Assembly (NCBI GenBank): GCA_016714025.1
Contig: JADJOB010000002.1
Coordinates: forward strand, 2,140,001 to 2,204,000
Length of the DNA: 64,000 bases
Direction of reading: 5' to 3'
From: Saprospiraceae bacterium
Lineage (GTDB): Bacteria > Bacteroidota > Bacteroidia > Chitinophagales > Saprospiraceae
Shown here: positions 36,170 through 45,000 of the stretch, piece by piece
Layout of the letters: each line of letters begins with the position of its first letter
Position numbering within the stretch: position 1 is the stretch's first letter
Position numbers and translations under genes: made by a program
The notes under the pieces: model-generated
What the model was told of the DNA's origin: nothing
The model's database searches: none
What the model saw: the letters and a program-made list of their open reading frames with translations, nothing else

Positions 36170-37606
36170 TTAATTTGTTTTAGCAGTTTTACTCCAATAA
36201 AAATAAACGGGGATTCCTAAGGCAACAATGATTAATCCAGGAAATGAATACATGGGTTTTTCAATCAATAAATTTATACAAAACAAACCAGCCAGAATAA
36301 TGTACAAAGCAGGGACAAAGGGATATCCCCATGCCTTATAAGGACGATTCAATTCTGGACGTTCCTTTCGAAGTTTAAATAATCCCACGATCGCAATAAT
36401 GGCAAAAAACATTACGGCAAACATTACATAATCTAACAGATTTCCATATTTTCCTGAAAGGCATAATACAGATGCCCATGCAAATTGAATCCACAATGCA
36501 TTGCCTGGGACACCATATTTATTATTGTCTCTCATTTTCTTAAAAAACAGTCCATCAAGAGCCATCGCTTGGTATACACGGGCACTGGAAAAAATGATGC
36601 TGTTGTTGCAACCAAAGGTTGAGACCATAATTAAAATTGCCATAATAATGGTAGCAGTTTGGCCAAACATAAGGGAAGCTGCTGCAGTGCCAACGCGGTT
36701 ATCGGCAGCAAATTGGATGCCTCTGGAAAACGCATCTGTTCCATCTGGACTCCCATAAAATGGCAATAAAAACAGATAAGCTACATTTGCAAATACATAA
36801 AGCGTGACCACAATCAATACCCCCCAAAACAAACTTTTTGGTAGATTTTTTTCTGGAGATTCCATTTCTCCTGCAATAAATGTCACATTATTCCATGCAT
36901 CGCAAGAAAACAAAGATCCAACCAAAGCAACACCAATAGCAGAAACCAAAGTCATGCCTCCTAAACTGGTGAGGGTATATTTGCCGTCTGTCATCACATA
37001 AGATGGATTTAATGACCAAAATTGATCCCAATTGGATTGCCAGACTTCCCAATTTCCAAAAACAAAAATTCCAAGCATTATTAATCCAAACAATGCAAGA
37101 AGTTTAGCGAATGTAAACAAGCGCAAAATAAATTTTCCGTATTCAAGTCCACGGCTATTTAGAAAGGTAAGTAAGCCAATGACAGCTATTCCCAGGACTT
37201 GGGTAGACTTAATGCTGAAGAAATTTAAATCAAGTATGACATGATCTTCATTAAAAATGGGGACTAATTCACCAAAATAAGATGCAAATGCGACAGCAAC
37301 TGCAGCAATGGTACCGCATTGTACAACAAGAAAAACAGTCCAACCATATAAAAAACCGGTTAAAGGATTAAAGGCTTCTTTTAAAAATACATAAGGTCCG
37401 CCAGCTTTTGGAAACATAGAGGCCAATTCACCCAAGCTCAAGGCACCAAGAATCGTGATGATTCCAGCCAGGATCCAAATCATAAGCAACCAACCCGGTC
37501 CGCCAACGGTACGTGCCATGTCTGCACTCACCCTAAATATCCCGGACCCTATCATTGATCCACTCACGATTAGGATGGCATCCAATAAGCTCAGCTTATA
37601 TTTCAT
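36170..37606 (-). CDS. APC family amino acid permease (LAT-like)
   Basis: A 478-residue 12-helix transporter. The N-terminal LLDAILIVSGSMIGSGIFRVS is the APC glycine-rich first helix. The region GEMESPEKNLPKSLFWG near 250 is the family's conserved cytoplasmic loop. The pattern is closest to the L-type/SteT exchanger branch. It lies on the opposite strand to the CAT-like permease 0.7 kb away. Together with the secreted peptidases this suggests use of amino acids from protein. Confidence 0.88.
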   Translation of the reverse strand: MKYKLSLLDAILIVSGSMIGSGIFRVSADMARTVGGPGWLLMIWILAGIITILGALSLGELASMFPKAGGPYVFLKEAFNPLTGFLYGWTVFLVVQCGTIAAVAVAFASYFGELVPIFNEDHVILDLNFFSIKSTQVLGIAVIGLLTFLNSRGLEYGKFILRLFTFAKLLALFGLIMLGIFVFGNWEVWQSNWDQFWSLNPSYVMTDGKYTLTSLGGMTLVSAIGVALVGSLFSCDAWNNVTFIAGEMESPEKNLPKSLFWGVLIVVTLYVFANVAYLFLLPFYGSPDGTDAFSRGIQFAADNRVGTAAASLMFGQTATIIMAILIMVSTFGCNNSIIFSSARVYQAMALDGLFFKKMRDNNKYGVPGNALWIQFAWASVLCLSGKYGNLLDYVMFAVMFFAIIAIVGLFKLRKERPELNRPYKAWGYPFVPALYIILAGLFCINLLIEKPMYSFPGLIIVALGIPVYFYWSKTAKTN

Positions 37607-37907
37607 TGCTTTTAATTTGGCTTAAATATAAATGATTCTTTGATCTCATACACGTATCTAAAAAAGGACTGGTTGCGAATCTTGTTAATCCGATAAAACA
37701 GTATTTGTAAAAAGGTCCTTCGTTTAGGAGGAATCGACTCTGGCCTTTTCAGAAATAATTTGGATGTCAATCTTCTGGAACACATTATTTCAAAATTATA
37801 TATAAAAAACGTACATTTGTGCCCGAACTTGAAGAAAATCGATAATAAATTCAATTTTTATACGATTCTTAAGAGTTTTTACGATTAATAAGATAAGACA
37901 GTAAGTT
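37607..37907. other. Intergenic region upstream of exbB
   Basis: This 301-bp divergent region between the permease and the ExbB-like gene contains a candidate -7 element at 37812-37819 for the latter. No conserved protein, repeat or strong hairpin was seen. Short open readings on the minus strand show no family resemblance. Confidence 0.5.
37812..37819 (+). promoter_or_regulatory. Candidate -7 element (TACATTTG) of exbB
   Basis: TACATTTG matches TAnnTTTG exactly and would give a leader of about 80 nt before the ATG at 37908. The -33 TTG is not evident. Confidence 0.4.
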
Positions 37908-38600
37908 ATGTTTCTAACAAGTATTATGATGGTGGCAAAAGCCACTGAAACCGGCGCTGAAACCATTGCCAAACAGAGTATAATTGACATTATTTTATCA
38001 AGTGGTCCGTTGGGGGTTGGAATTATTTCAATCCAGGTCTTGCTTTCTTTTATTGCTATGTATGTATTTGTAGAGCGATACCTCACCTTTAAATCACTGG
38101 CACGTGAAGATGAACGTGTGATGCAAAACCTAAGAGGAAACATTGGTAGTGGTAATATTCAAACAATACAAACAATTTGTGCTAATAGCGAGACTCCTTT
38201 AGCCAGGATGGTTGAAAAAGGACTTTCCCGGTTAGGCCGTCCCATGCCAGAAATTGAATCGGCTATTGAAAATGTGGGTCGTGTTGAAACATTCAGACTT
38301 GAGAAAAAAGTTACTTACCTTTCATTAATAGCTCGAATTGCCCCAATGTTTGGGTTTCTAGGTACCATCATGGGGGTAATAAAAATATTTTATGATATTT
38401 CACTCACAGACAATCTTTCCATAGGAGTTATTTCAGGTGGTTTATATCAAAAGATGTTGACCTCAGCAGGGGGATTGTTGGTAGGTATTATTGCTTTTCT
38501 AGGATATTATTTTTTGACCATGATGTTGGACGAGTTGGTTAACAAACTTGAAAAACGGTCCATTGAATTTATGGATATTCTACATGCTCCAGTTAAATAA
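37908..38600 (+). CDS. MotA/TolQ/ExbB proton channel family protein
   Basis: A 230-residue inner-membrane protein with three membrane helices: one near 30-52 (VGIISIQVLLSFIAMYVFVERYL) and two near 140-205. The conserved segment LIARIAPMFGFLGTIMGVIKIF near 143-164 is diagnostic for the family. It forms the stator pore that uses the proton motive force, with the ExbD-like protein encoded 18 bp downstream. The complex could power TonB at the receptors in this window, or act as a Tol complex; no tonB or tolB is in view. Confidence 0.9.
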   Translation: MFLTSIMMVAKATETGAETIAKQSIIDIILSSGPLGVGIISIQVLLSFIAMYVFVERYLTFKSLAREDERVMQNLRGNIGSGNIQTIQTICANSETPLARMVEKGLSRLGRPMPEIESAIENVGRVETFRLEKKVTYLSLIARIAPMFGFLGTIMGVIKIFYDISLTDNLSIGVISGGLYQKMLTSAGGLLVGIIAFLGYYFLTMMLDELVNKLEKRSIEFMDILHAPVK

Positions 38601-38618
38601 TATAAATCCCAATAAGGT

Positions 38619-39020
38619 ATGAATATTCGCGGAAGAAGGAGGGAAACAGCAGAGTTGAGTGTGGAATCTTTGAATGACATCATGTTTTTCTTGTTGTTGT
38701 TTTTCTTGATTGTCTCAACACTGGCGAATCCAAACGTTATAAAATTGATGCTGCCTTCTTCAAAGGCTACAGAGCAAACAACCACTAAACCCGTTTCCAT
38801 TTCTGTTACGCCGGATAAACGATATTATATTGAGAACAAGGAGATTGCATACAATCAAATTCAATCAACCCTTAAAACTTACATGGCCAAGGCCCCGGAT
38901 CTTACCTGTGTAATCAGAATAGATCAGGGCATGCCTGTTCAAGATCTGGTCGATGTTTTGCAAATAGGAGTTAACCTAAAATTGAAAATGGTACTGGCTT
39001 TAAATAAGACTGAAAATTAA
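38619..39020 (+). CDS. ExbD/TolR family biopolymer transport protein
   Basis: A 133-residue protein with a short cytoplasmic N-terminus, one membrane helix (about 20-42, DIMFFLLLFFLIVSTLA, with the functional Asp at its start) and a periplasmic domain. The sequence LSVESLNDIMFFLLLFF is characteristic. It partners the upstream ExbB-like protein in one operon. The gene is followed by a repeat-rich region rather than a clear terminator. Confidence 0.9.
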   Translation: MNIRGRRRETAELSVESLNDIMFFLLLFFLIVSTLANPNVIKLMLPSSKATEQTTTKPVSISVTPDKRYYIENKEIAYNQIQSTLKTYMAKAPDLTCVIRIDQGMPVQDLVDVLQIGVNLKLKMVLALNKTEN

Positions 39021-39201
39021 AGCACATTCCAAATTATAAGTCTTTGTCTTCGGACTTTTCTGCAATATATCAACTTGCAAGCCTCACATAGACTATTTTT
39101 TAATAGTAACCAGTTTTAAGCTTTATTTTGTTGAAAGAATTATCAAGAACACCAATCATTCTGGGTTTCTAACGGACAATTCCTTGTAAAAGATATAAAA
39201 C

Positions 39202-39327
39202 CTGATTTTACTGGTGTAAATGAAGTTTTAAAAAATTTGTATAACGAAGTATAAGGGGTTTTTAGGACTTCCTTTAGTCACGATGAAAGTGGGAGAACCC
39301 CTGACCCTGGCGCTTGAAGCGCCATGC
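39202..39327 (-). repeat. 126-bp direct repeat, copy 1, with tRNA-like fragment
   Basis: Nearly identical to 39434-39559 at a constant offset of 232 bp. Its right part contains GAACCCCTGAC and then the palindrome TGGCGCTTGAAGCGCCA, in the order T-arm then anticodon-arm of a minus-strand tRNA. The T-loop region is shortened and the acceptor and D-arm parts are missing, so it cannot be a working tRNA. Confidence 0.75.
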
Positions 39328-39433
39328 ACTAACCAAAGGGATTGCAAAATTGAAAGTCAGTAAGCCAAGAGGTTTAATCATATAAAGGAAGTTCTAAAAA
39401 TCACTTAGACGAGGCTTGCAAATTTTTTAAAAT

Positions 39434-39559
39434 CTGATTTTACTGGTGTAAATGAAGTTTTAAAAAATTTGTATAACGAAGTATAAGGGGTTTTTAGGAC
39501 TTCCTTTAGTCACGATGAATGTGGGAGAACCCCTGACACTGGCGCTTCAAGCGCCATGC
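39434..39559 (-). repeat. 126-bp direct repeat, copy 2, with tRNA-like fragment
   Basis: Differs from copy 1 at only about three positions, one of which is the central base of the palindrome (TGGCGCTTCAAGCGCCA). It continues GCCTAGCCAACT, close to GCTCTAGCCAACT in the real tRNA-Ala gene 90 bp further on. It is read here as a decayed tRNA-derived element. Confidence 0.75.
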
Positions 39560-39608
39560 CTAGCCAACTATCAAATAAAATAAATAATAAAATTTTTAAA
39601 ATGGAGGG

Positions 39609-39682
39609 TGGAGATAAGGGGACTCGAACCCCTGACCCCTTGCATGCCATGCAAGTGCTCTAGCCAACTGAGCTACATCCCC
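39609..39682 (-). tRNA. tRNA-Ala (anticodon GGC)
   Basis: The minus strand begins GGGGATGTAGCTCAG and folds fully. The acceptor GGGGATG pairs with TATCTCC including G-T pairs. The anticodon stem CTTGC/GCAAG encloses ATGGCAT with GGC at 34-36. The T-arm is GGGTTCGAGTCCC and the discriminator is A. It decodes GCC and GCU alanine codons. CCA is not encoded. Confidence 0.95.
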
Positions 39683-39692
39683 AATTCGTTTG

Positions 39693-39700
39693 CAAATATA
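39693..39700 (-). promoter_or_regulatory. Candidate -7 element of tRNA-Ala
   Basis: The minus strand reads TATATTTG, an exact TAnnTTTG match, 10 bp before the tRNA 5' end. No TTG was found at the ideal -33 distance. Confidence 0.5.
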
Positions 39701-39802
39701 ACTTTCCTGCAATTTATTCGTTGTATTGGGAACCATATGGCGCTTATTTTTATTATATTTATTGATCATCTTTAATTTTTTTAACCATAAATCAATTTTA
39801 AT

Positions 39803-40183
39803 ATGAGTTTACAAGACAAATACCGTGAAGTTTTAAACCTCGGTGAGGAATTAGGAATCCAAAATGGTAATGTAGTAGAAGAAGCAGGTGTGCTTAAAGT
39901 ATGGGGTACTGCCCAAACTCAGTATGAAAAAGACCAACTTTGGGACAAAATAAAGGAAATTGGTGGTACCAATCCAAGTGATATCGTTGCGGATGTCAGC
40001 GTAGCCAATACCGAATATTACACCAAGCATACCGTTAAATCCGGAGAATCACTGAGTAAAATAGCTAAACATTATTATAAAGATGCCAATGCTTATAATA
40101 AGATCTTCAAAGCCAATACAGATCAATTAAAAAATCCGGACTTAATTCATCCGGGACAGGTGCTTGTTATTCCAAATCCATAG
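39803..40183 (+). CDS. BON/LysM protein, Kbp (YgaU)-like
   Basis: A 126-residue cytoplasmic protein without signal peptide. Residues 1-70 look like a shortened BON domain (GVLKVWGTAQTQYEKDQLWDKI). Residues 73-125 are a LysM domain (YYTKHTVKSGESLSKIAKHYYKD ending LIHPGQVLVIPNP). The pair resembles E. coli Kbp/YgaU, a potassium-binding protein of about 149 residues. The shorter length comes from the BON part. A role in K+ sensing is by analogy only. A hairpin terminator follows. Confidence 0.8.
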   Translation: MSLQDKYREVLNLGEELGIQNGNVVEEAGVLKVWGTAQTQYEKDQLWDKIKEIGGTNPSDIVADVSVANTEYYTKHTVKSGESLSKIAKHYYKDANAYNKIFKANTDQLKNPDLIHPGQVLVIPNP

Positions 40184-40206
40184 TAAATTAATACAACTAA
40201 ATTATA

Positions 40207-40234
40207 AAGGCTGCCCATAAGGCGGCCTTTTTTA
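40207..40234 (+). terminator. Intrinsic terminator of the Kbp-like gene
   Basis: AAGGCTGCC at 40207-40215 pairs with GGCGGCCTT at 40221-40229 (one G-T pair), followed by TTTTT. It lies 24 bp after the stop codon. Confidence 0.85.
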
Positions 40235-40273
40235 TGACTTAAATCGTAATTGCAGAATTTAAGAAGCTTCGTA

Positions 40274-41785
40274 TTATTTAACGATGGGTTTCATTTGCGG
40301 AAATAATAAAACTTCCTGGATGGCTTCTTGTCCTGTTAAAAGCATGGTCAATCGGTCAATGCCAATTCCTAAGCCAGATGTTGGAGGCATTCCATATTCA
40401 AGTGACAAAAGAAAATCTTCATCCATTAACATAGCTTCATCATCACCCCGAGCAGCTAATTTTAGTTGATCTTCAAACCGCTGGCGTTGATCAATAGGAT
40501 CATTTAATTCGGTATACGCATTGGCGATTTCTTTAGAATTGACATAGAGTTCGAATCGTTCTACCAATCCAGCTTTGCTGCGGTGCTTCTTTGCCAATGG
40601 AGTCATTTCAATTGGGTAATCTGTTATATAAGTTGGTTGGATCAAATGCTTTTCGACTAAACCACCGAAAATTTCATCGATTAATTTGCCAACTCCCATA
40701 CTGGCATCAATTTCAATGTTTTTAGATCTGCAAAATGCCTTTAATTCTTCTTCTGATTTACCTTCAACATCATAACTTGTATATTCTTTGATCGCATCAT
40801 ACATGCTTAATCTCCGAAATGGTTTAGTGAAATTAATTTCATTTAGACCAACCTGAACTTTTGGTCCTCCGTTTATTTTAGTGATAACACGTTCCAGCAT
40901 AGTTTCAACCATTTCCATCATCCAGATGTAGTCTTTATAAGCTACATAAATTTCCATGGAAGTAAACTCAGGATTGTGGGTGCGATCCATTCCTTCGTTG
41001 CGAAACATTTTCCCAAATTCATAAACCCCATCAAATCCACCAACAATCAGTCTTTTTAAATACAATTCATTGGCAATTCTTAAAAACAAAGGGATATCCA
41101 AGGCATTGTGATGTGTTTTGAAGGGTCTTGCGGCTGCCCCGCCATGCATACCTTGTAAAACAGGTGTTTCAACTTCAAGCCAATTTTGTTCGTTGAAATA
41201 CATTCGCATTTCATGAATTAACTGACTTCGTTTAACAAAAATTTCCCGGTGTTGTGGATTGACAATTAAATCAACATAACGATGTCTGTAGCGTTGTTCT
41301 GGATCTGTAAATGCATCATGTGTTTGACCATCTGCATCCGTTTTTACGATTGGCAGGGGATGCAAGGATTTACTAAGCATTTGTAAATGAGAAACATGAA
41401 TACTGATTTCACCCATCTTGGTTTTAAAGACATAGCCTTTTAACCCAATGATGTCTCCGATATCCATATATTTTTTAAAGACCAGATCGTAAAGCGTTTT
41501 GTCTTCACCGGGACAAATCTCATCCCGCTTTACATAAATTTGAATTTTTCCTTTGCTATCCTGGATTTCGGCAAAACAAGCTTTTCCCATATCCCGAACC
41601 ATCATCAAACGGCCGGCAAGGCTTACGTTTTTATAGGCTTCGGGATTGTTTTCAAAATGAGCTTTAATATCAGTAGAATAGGCATTTACTTCAAAAGCTT
41701 CTGGAGGGTATGGATTGATACCCATTTCCTCTAAGGCTGTTAATGAATTTCTGCGGATAATTTCCTGTTCGCTTAATGGCTGCAT
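40274..41785 (-). CDS. lysS: Lysyl-tRNA synthetase, class II
   Basis: A 503-residue enzyme that charges tRNA-Lys. The N-terminal OB-fold anticodon-binding domain spans about 60-165 (VSLAGRLMMVRDMGKACFAEIQD). Class II motif 2 is FRNEGMDRTHNPEFTSME near 260 and motif 3 is SGLGIGIDRLTMLLTG near 475. The ATG at 41785 (MQPLSEQEIIRRN) gives the expected N-terminus; an upstream codon at 41818 adds 11 unlike residues. It converges on the Kbp-like gene at a 90-bp gap with a terminator. Confidence 0.95.
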   Translation of the reverse strand: MQPLSEQEIIRRNSLTALEEMGINPYPPEAFEVNAYSTDIKAHFENNPEAYKNVSLAGRLMMVRDMGKACFAEIQDSKGKIQIYVKRDEICPGEDKTLYDLVFKKYMDIGDIIGLKGYVFKTKMGEISIHVSHLQMLSKSLHPLPIVKTDADGQTHDAFTDPEQRYRHRYVDLIVNPQHREIFVKRSQLIHEMRMYFNEQNWLEVETPVLQGMHGGAAARPFKTHHNALDIPLFLRIANELYLKRLIVGGFDGVYEFGKMFRNEGMDRTHNPEFTSMEIYVAYKDYIWMMEMVETMLERVITKINGGPKVQVGLNEINFTKPFRRLSMYDAIKEYTSYDVEGKSEEELKAFCRSKNIEIDASMGVGKLIDEIFGGLVEKHLIQPTYITDYPIEMTPLAKKHRSKAGLVERFELYVNSKEIANAYTELNDPIDQRQRFEDQLKLAARGDDEAMLMDEDFLLSLEYGMPPTSGLGIGIDRLTMLLTGQEAIQEVLLFPQMKPIVK

Positions 41786-42079
41786 GACTTGAATTGAAAA
41801 GGTAAAGATACATTGCAATTTTAGCTAATATAAAGCTGTAGCATGGCTTTTTGAGCTCAATCCCTTCAATATCACGGAGTTTTGATAAAAATTAACAAGC
41901 AAATGATCAAATTACTGGGGTGTCGTCATTTGAAATCCTATTAATTCCTGCTGAATCCAAATTCAATATTGTCATGCAGGTTCAAATTTATTTTTCTTTG
42001 GCTATCTGCTGCTCATAAATTCTATTCTTTGAACAAGGCTTTCACTTATAAAATCTTAGTAAATAGCTGTCTCTACACC

Positions 42080-42087
42080 TATCTTTG
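42080..42087 (+). promoter_or_regulatory. Candidate -7 element (TATCTTTG)
   Basis: TATCTTTG matches TAnnTTTG exactly, 12 bp before the ATG of the large adhesin-like gene at 42100. No TTG at -33 is evident. Confidence 0.45.
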
Positions 42088-42099
42088 TAGCCTACAACA

Positions 42100-45000
42100 A
42101 TGAATAAAGCCAGTCTGAGATTACACGGGGTGCTGCTTGCTATGCTTTGCAGTTTAGCTGTTAATGCCCAATGTCCCGATATCACTGAAACGAAAACCTC
42201 TCCAAATTGTATTCCTTCTTGCGAATTGTGCTCCGGTGGGAAGCTCAACATAACTCTTAAGGGGAATGACCTGCCGCACAATGGTAAAATTGATTACTAT
42301 GCCGATGTAAATGCTGGATTTAATCCATATGCCGGACAAGGAGTTAAAATTGGTAGTGTTAACATTACAACTTCAAATCCCAAGTGTAGGCAATGCCCGG
42401 TTTTATTGGGTTTTATGATTGATGCTTGCGGAACAGAAGCCAAGAATGAATTTTTAGTGATGTGGACTGGTAGTGGATTTAATACAGGTGATTTTAATTT
42501 TGATTTTGCTACCCAAAATAATTCGGGAGGGGCTCAAAATGCAGATATTGGTCCGGGAGGTTGTGGAATCGTCAGCGGGAATCCTTCTCTGGTAAGTGGT
42601 TGCTCAGCAACCGCAGTAGGCGGAAATTTTGATTTACCCCCAAATTCCATTTGGATTGTATTTACCAGTGCCAATGCATCTACGATCTATGATTGCACAT
42701 CTGTATGCGGATTGGCTTGTAAAATATTTGTATCAGCCAGTAATTGTGACCGTACCATTGGAGCATTTTCAAATTTTGATGCTTCAGCTGGGAATCGTAC
42801 CCAGGTGATGACAATTACAGGCTGTGCTTGTTCTACTACTGCAATGTATGATGTGCCTGGATCACTAACCGGAAATGGAGATTTTTGGGCTGAAGGAAGC
42901 ATTTCAAATAATAACTGTGCTACACCATCCTTAAGCCAACCGAATTACATTCCTGCAGTAAGTACAGTAAGTCCCTTTGATTTTACTATTCCGGCATCCT
43001 GGTGTGATAAAGTATATGAAATAGTAGGAATATTAAATCCGAAACCGGATCCAATTTGTTGCATGGAAGAATTTACTGAGCGGATCAGTATCAATGTAAA
43101 ATGTCCAAAAGCAAATCCAACAAGTCTGGAAGCATGTGAAACATCTGGTGGTCAGGCGTTATTCAACTTGGAAGATGCTGATACAGATGTTTTAGGTGGT
43201 TCAAATGGTACAGTGCAGTATTTTAAAGATATGGCTGGTACCATGCGGATCAATTCACCATTCTTATCCGGAAATGCTACAATTTATGCAAAAATAATTG
43301 ATGGTAGCTGTAGCTCAAATTTAGTTTCAATCACTTTAAAAGTGATTCTTTTGCCGATTGCCAGAGCTGCATCGGATCAACAATGCGATGATGGCAGTGG
43401 TTTCGCAACCTTTGACTTGACATTGCTTGAGAAATTTATTAAAAATGGAAATGCGTCAGCCTCAGTGTCTTTTATGAAGACATTGGTTTAAACACAGCCA
43501 TTTCAAGCCCTTATACTTCATCAAGTGCTGTAATTTATGCAGTGATTTCTGATGGAAAATGCATATCAAAGCCGGTTGCGATAACGCTTACGGTAGTACC
43601 TAAACCATCTGCTGATTCAAGTAATTTAAGTGCCTGCCCGGGAGCTGATGGAAAAGCAGACTTTGATTTAAACCTACTCATTACTAAAATTATCAATGGC
43701 CAAACTGGTGTATCTGTTAAATTTTACGCAGATTCAGCGCTAACCATTTTAGTTAATTCACCATTTCATTCCGGATCGGATACTTTATACGCGGTAGTTT
43801 CCAGTGCGGCCTGTTCTTCTGATCTTGCCCCTGTATTTTTAAGAATTAGTTCGTTAAATACTCAAAGCAATGTTACAGAAAAATGTGTGATGATGGAAAT
43901 GGCAATGCATTATTTGATTTAATACAACTTGCTAAACTCTTAACGCTTGCTGATACCAGCATCAAAATTAAATGGTTTGAAGATAGTTTAAAACAAGTTT
44001 CTATTACACCACCTGTTTTGGTTAAAGGCAACGATACAATTTTTGCTTTTTTGTATAAAGATTCATGTAGTTCATTGCCAATAAGTGTATATCTTAATAC
44101 GGTAAAGAGACCGGTTTCATCTACAGTAAAAATTGAGCTGTGCGCTGATCAAAGCAATCGGGCTTTATTTGATCTGAATGCGTTAATAGATTTAATCAAT
44201 GGTGCTGGTAATTTGCCGGTTAATTTTGCAGAGGACAGTTTGTTTACCAAGCCTATCGCATCGCCTTATTATAGTTTGAGCGACACCATTTATGCGCAAA
44301 GCTTTGACGGAAATTGTTCCAGCTTTCCAGTTCCTGTTTTTCTAATTGCAAATCCTTCGCCTTTTTTTAAACCTATCAACGATACCATAGTTTGCAATCA
44401 ATTTGTTTTACAAAACTTTACAGGCATTAATTTATCTGCTAATGCATCATATTATTCAAATGCAAATAAACAAGGGATAAAACTGAATCCAGGAGATACC
44501 ATTTACAATACAAGCTGGATCTATCTGTATGATGAACTGAACGTATGTTCAGCTCAAGATAGTTTTCGCATCGATGTGATCAAAGGATTGACTGCCGGAA
44601 ACCCTAATGATATTTCAATTTGCGAGGGGAGTACTGTTGATTTAAAACAATATTTAGTCCAGGCTGACCCAGGTGGAACCTTTGCTGATATTGACAATTC
44701 AGGTAAGTTGAATCTATCATTATTTAACTCATCAGGGTTAAATGGTCAATCATTTCGATTCAAATATTTAGTATCTGGTAATGCATTTTGTCCTGCGGAT
44801 TCATCCATAATTACAGTCCATGTAGTTCAAAAAGTGAATGCCGGATTGGATACTACCATCCAGATATGTGAAAGTGAGTTATATGATTTAAATGCAGCGT
44901 TGAGAAATGCAGATGCTGGCGGTTTATTTAAAGACGTTAATGTCACGGGTGCTTTGCAAAACACTGTTTGGGATGCAAGCAAATCGGGTCCTGGTAATTT

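Larger units (their letters stand above)
39021..39608. other. Non-coding repeat cluster next to tRNA-Ala
   Basis: No gene was found in these 588 bp. They hold a 126-bp direct repeat (two copies) and an inverted pair: GTTTTTAGGACTTCCTTTA at 39258-39276 and its near complement at 39383-39401, 17 of 19 matching. An 11-bp inverted pair also occurs, TTGCAAGCCTC at 39075-39085 and GAGGCTTGCAA at 39411-39421. The direct repeats carry pieces resembling the adjacent tRNA. Confidence 0.7.

Noticed and set aside
39202..39559. CRISPR array or second tRNA gene
   Set aside because: Only two long copies exist, with no regular spacers, and the tRNA-like parts lack acceptor and D-arms.
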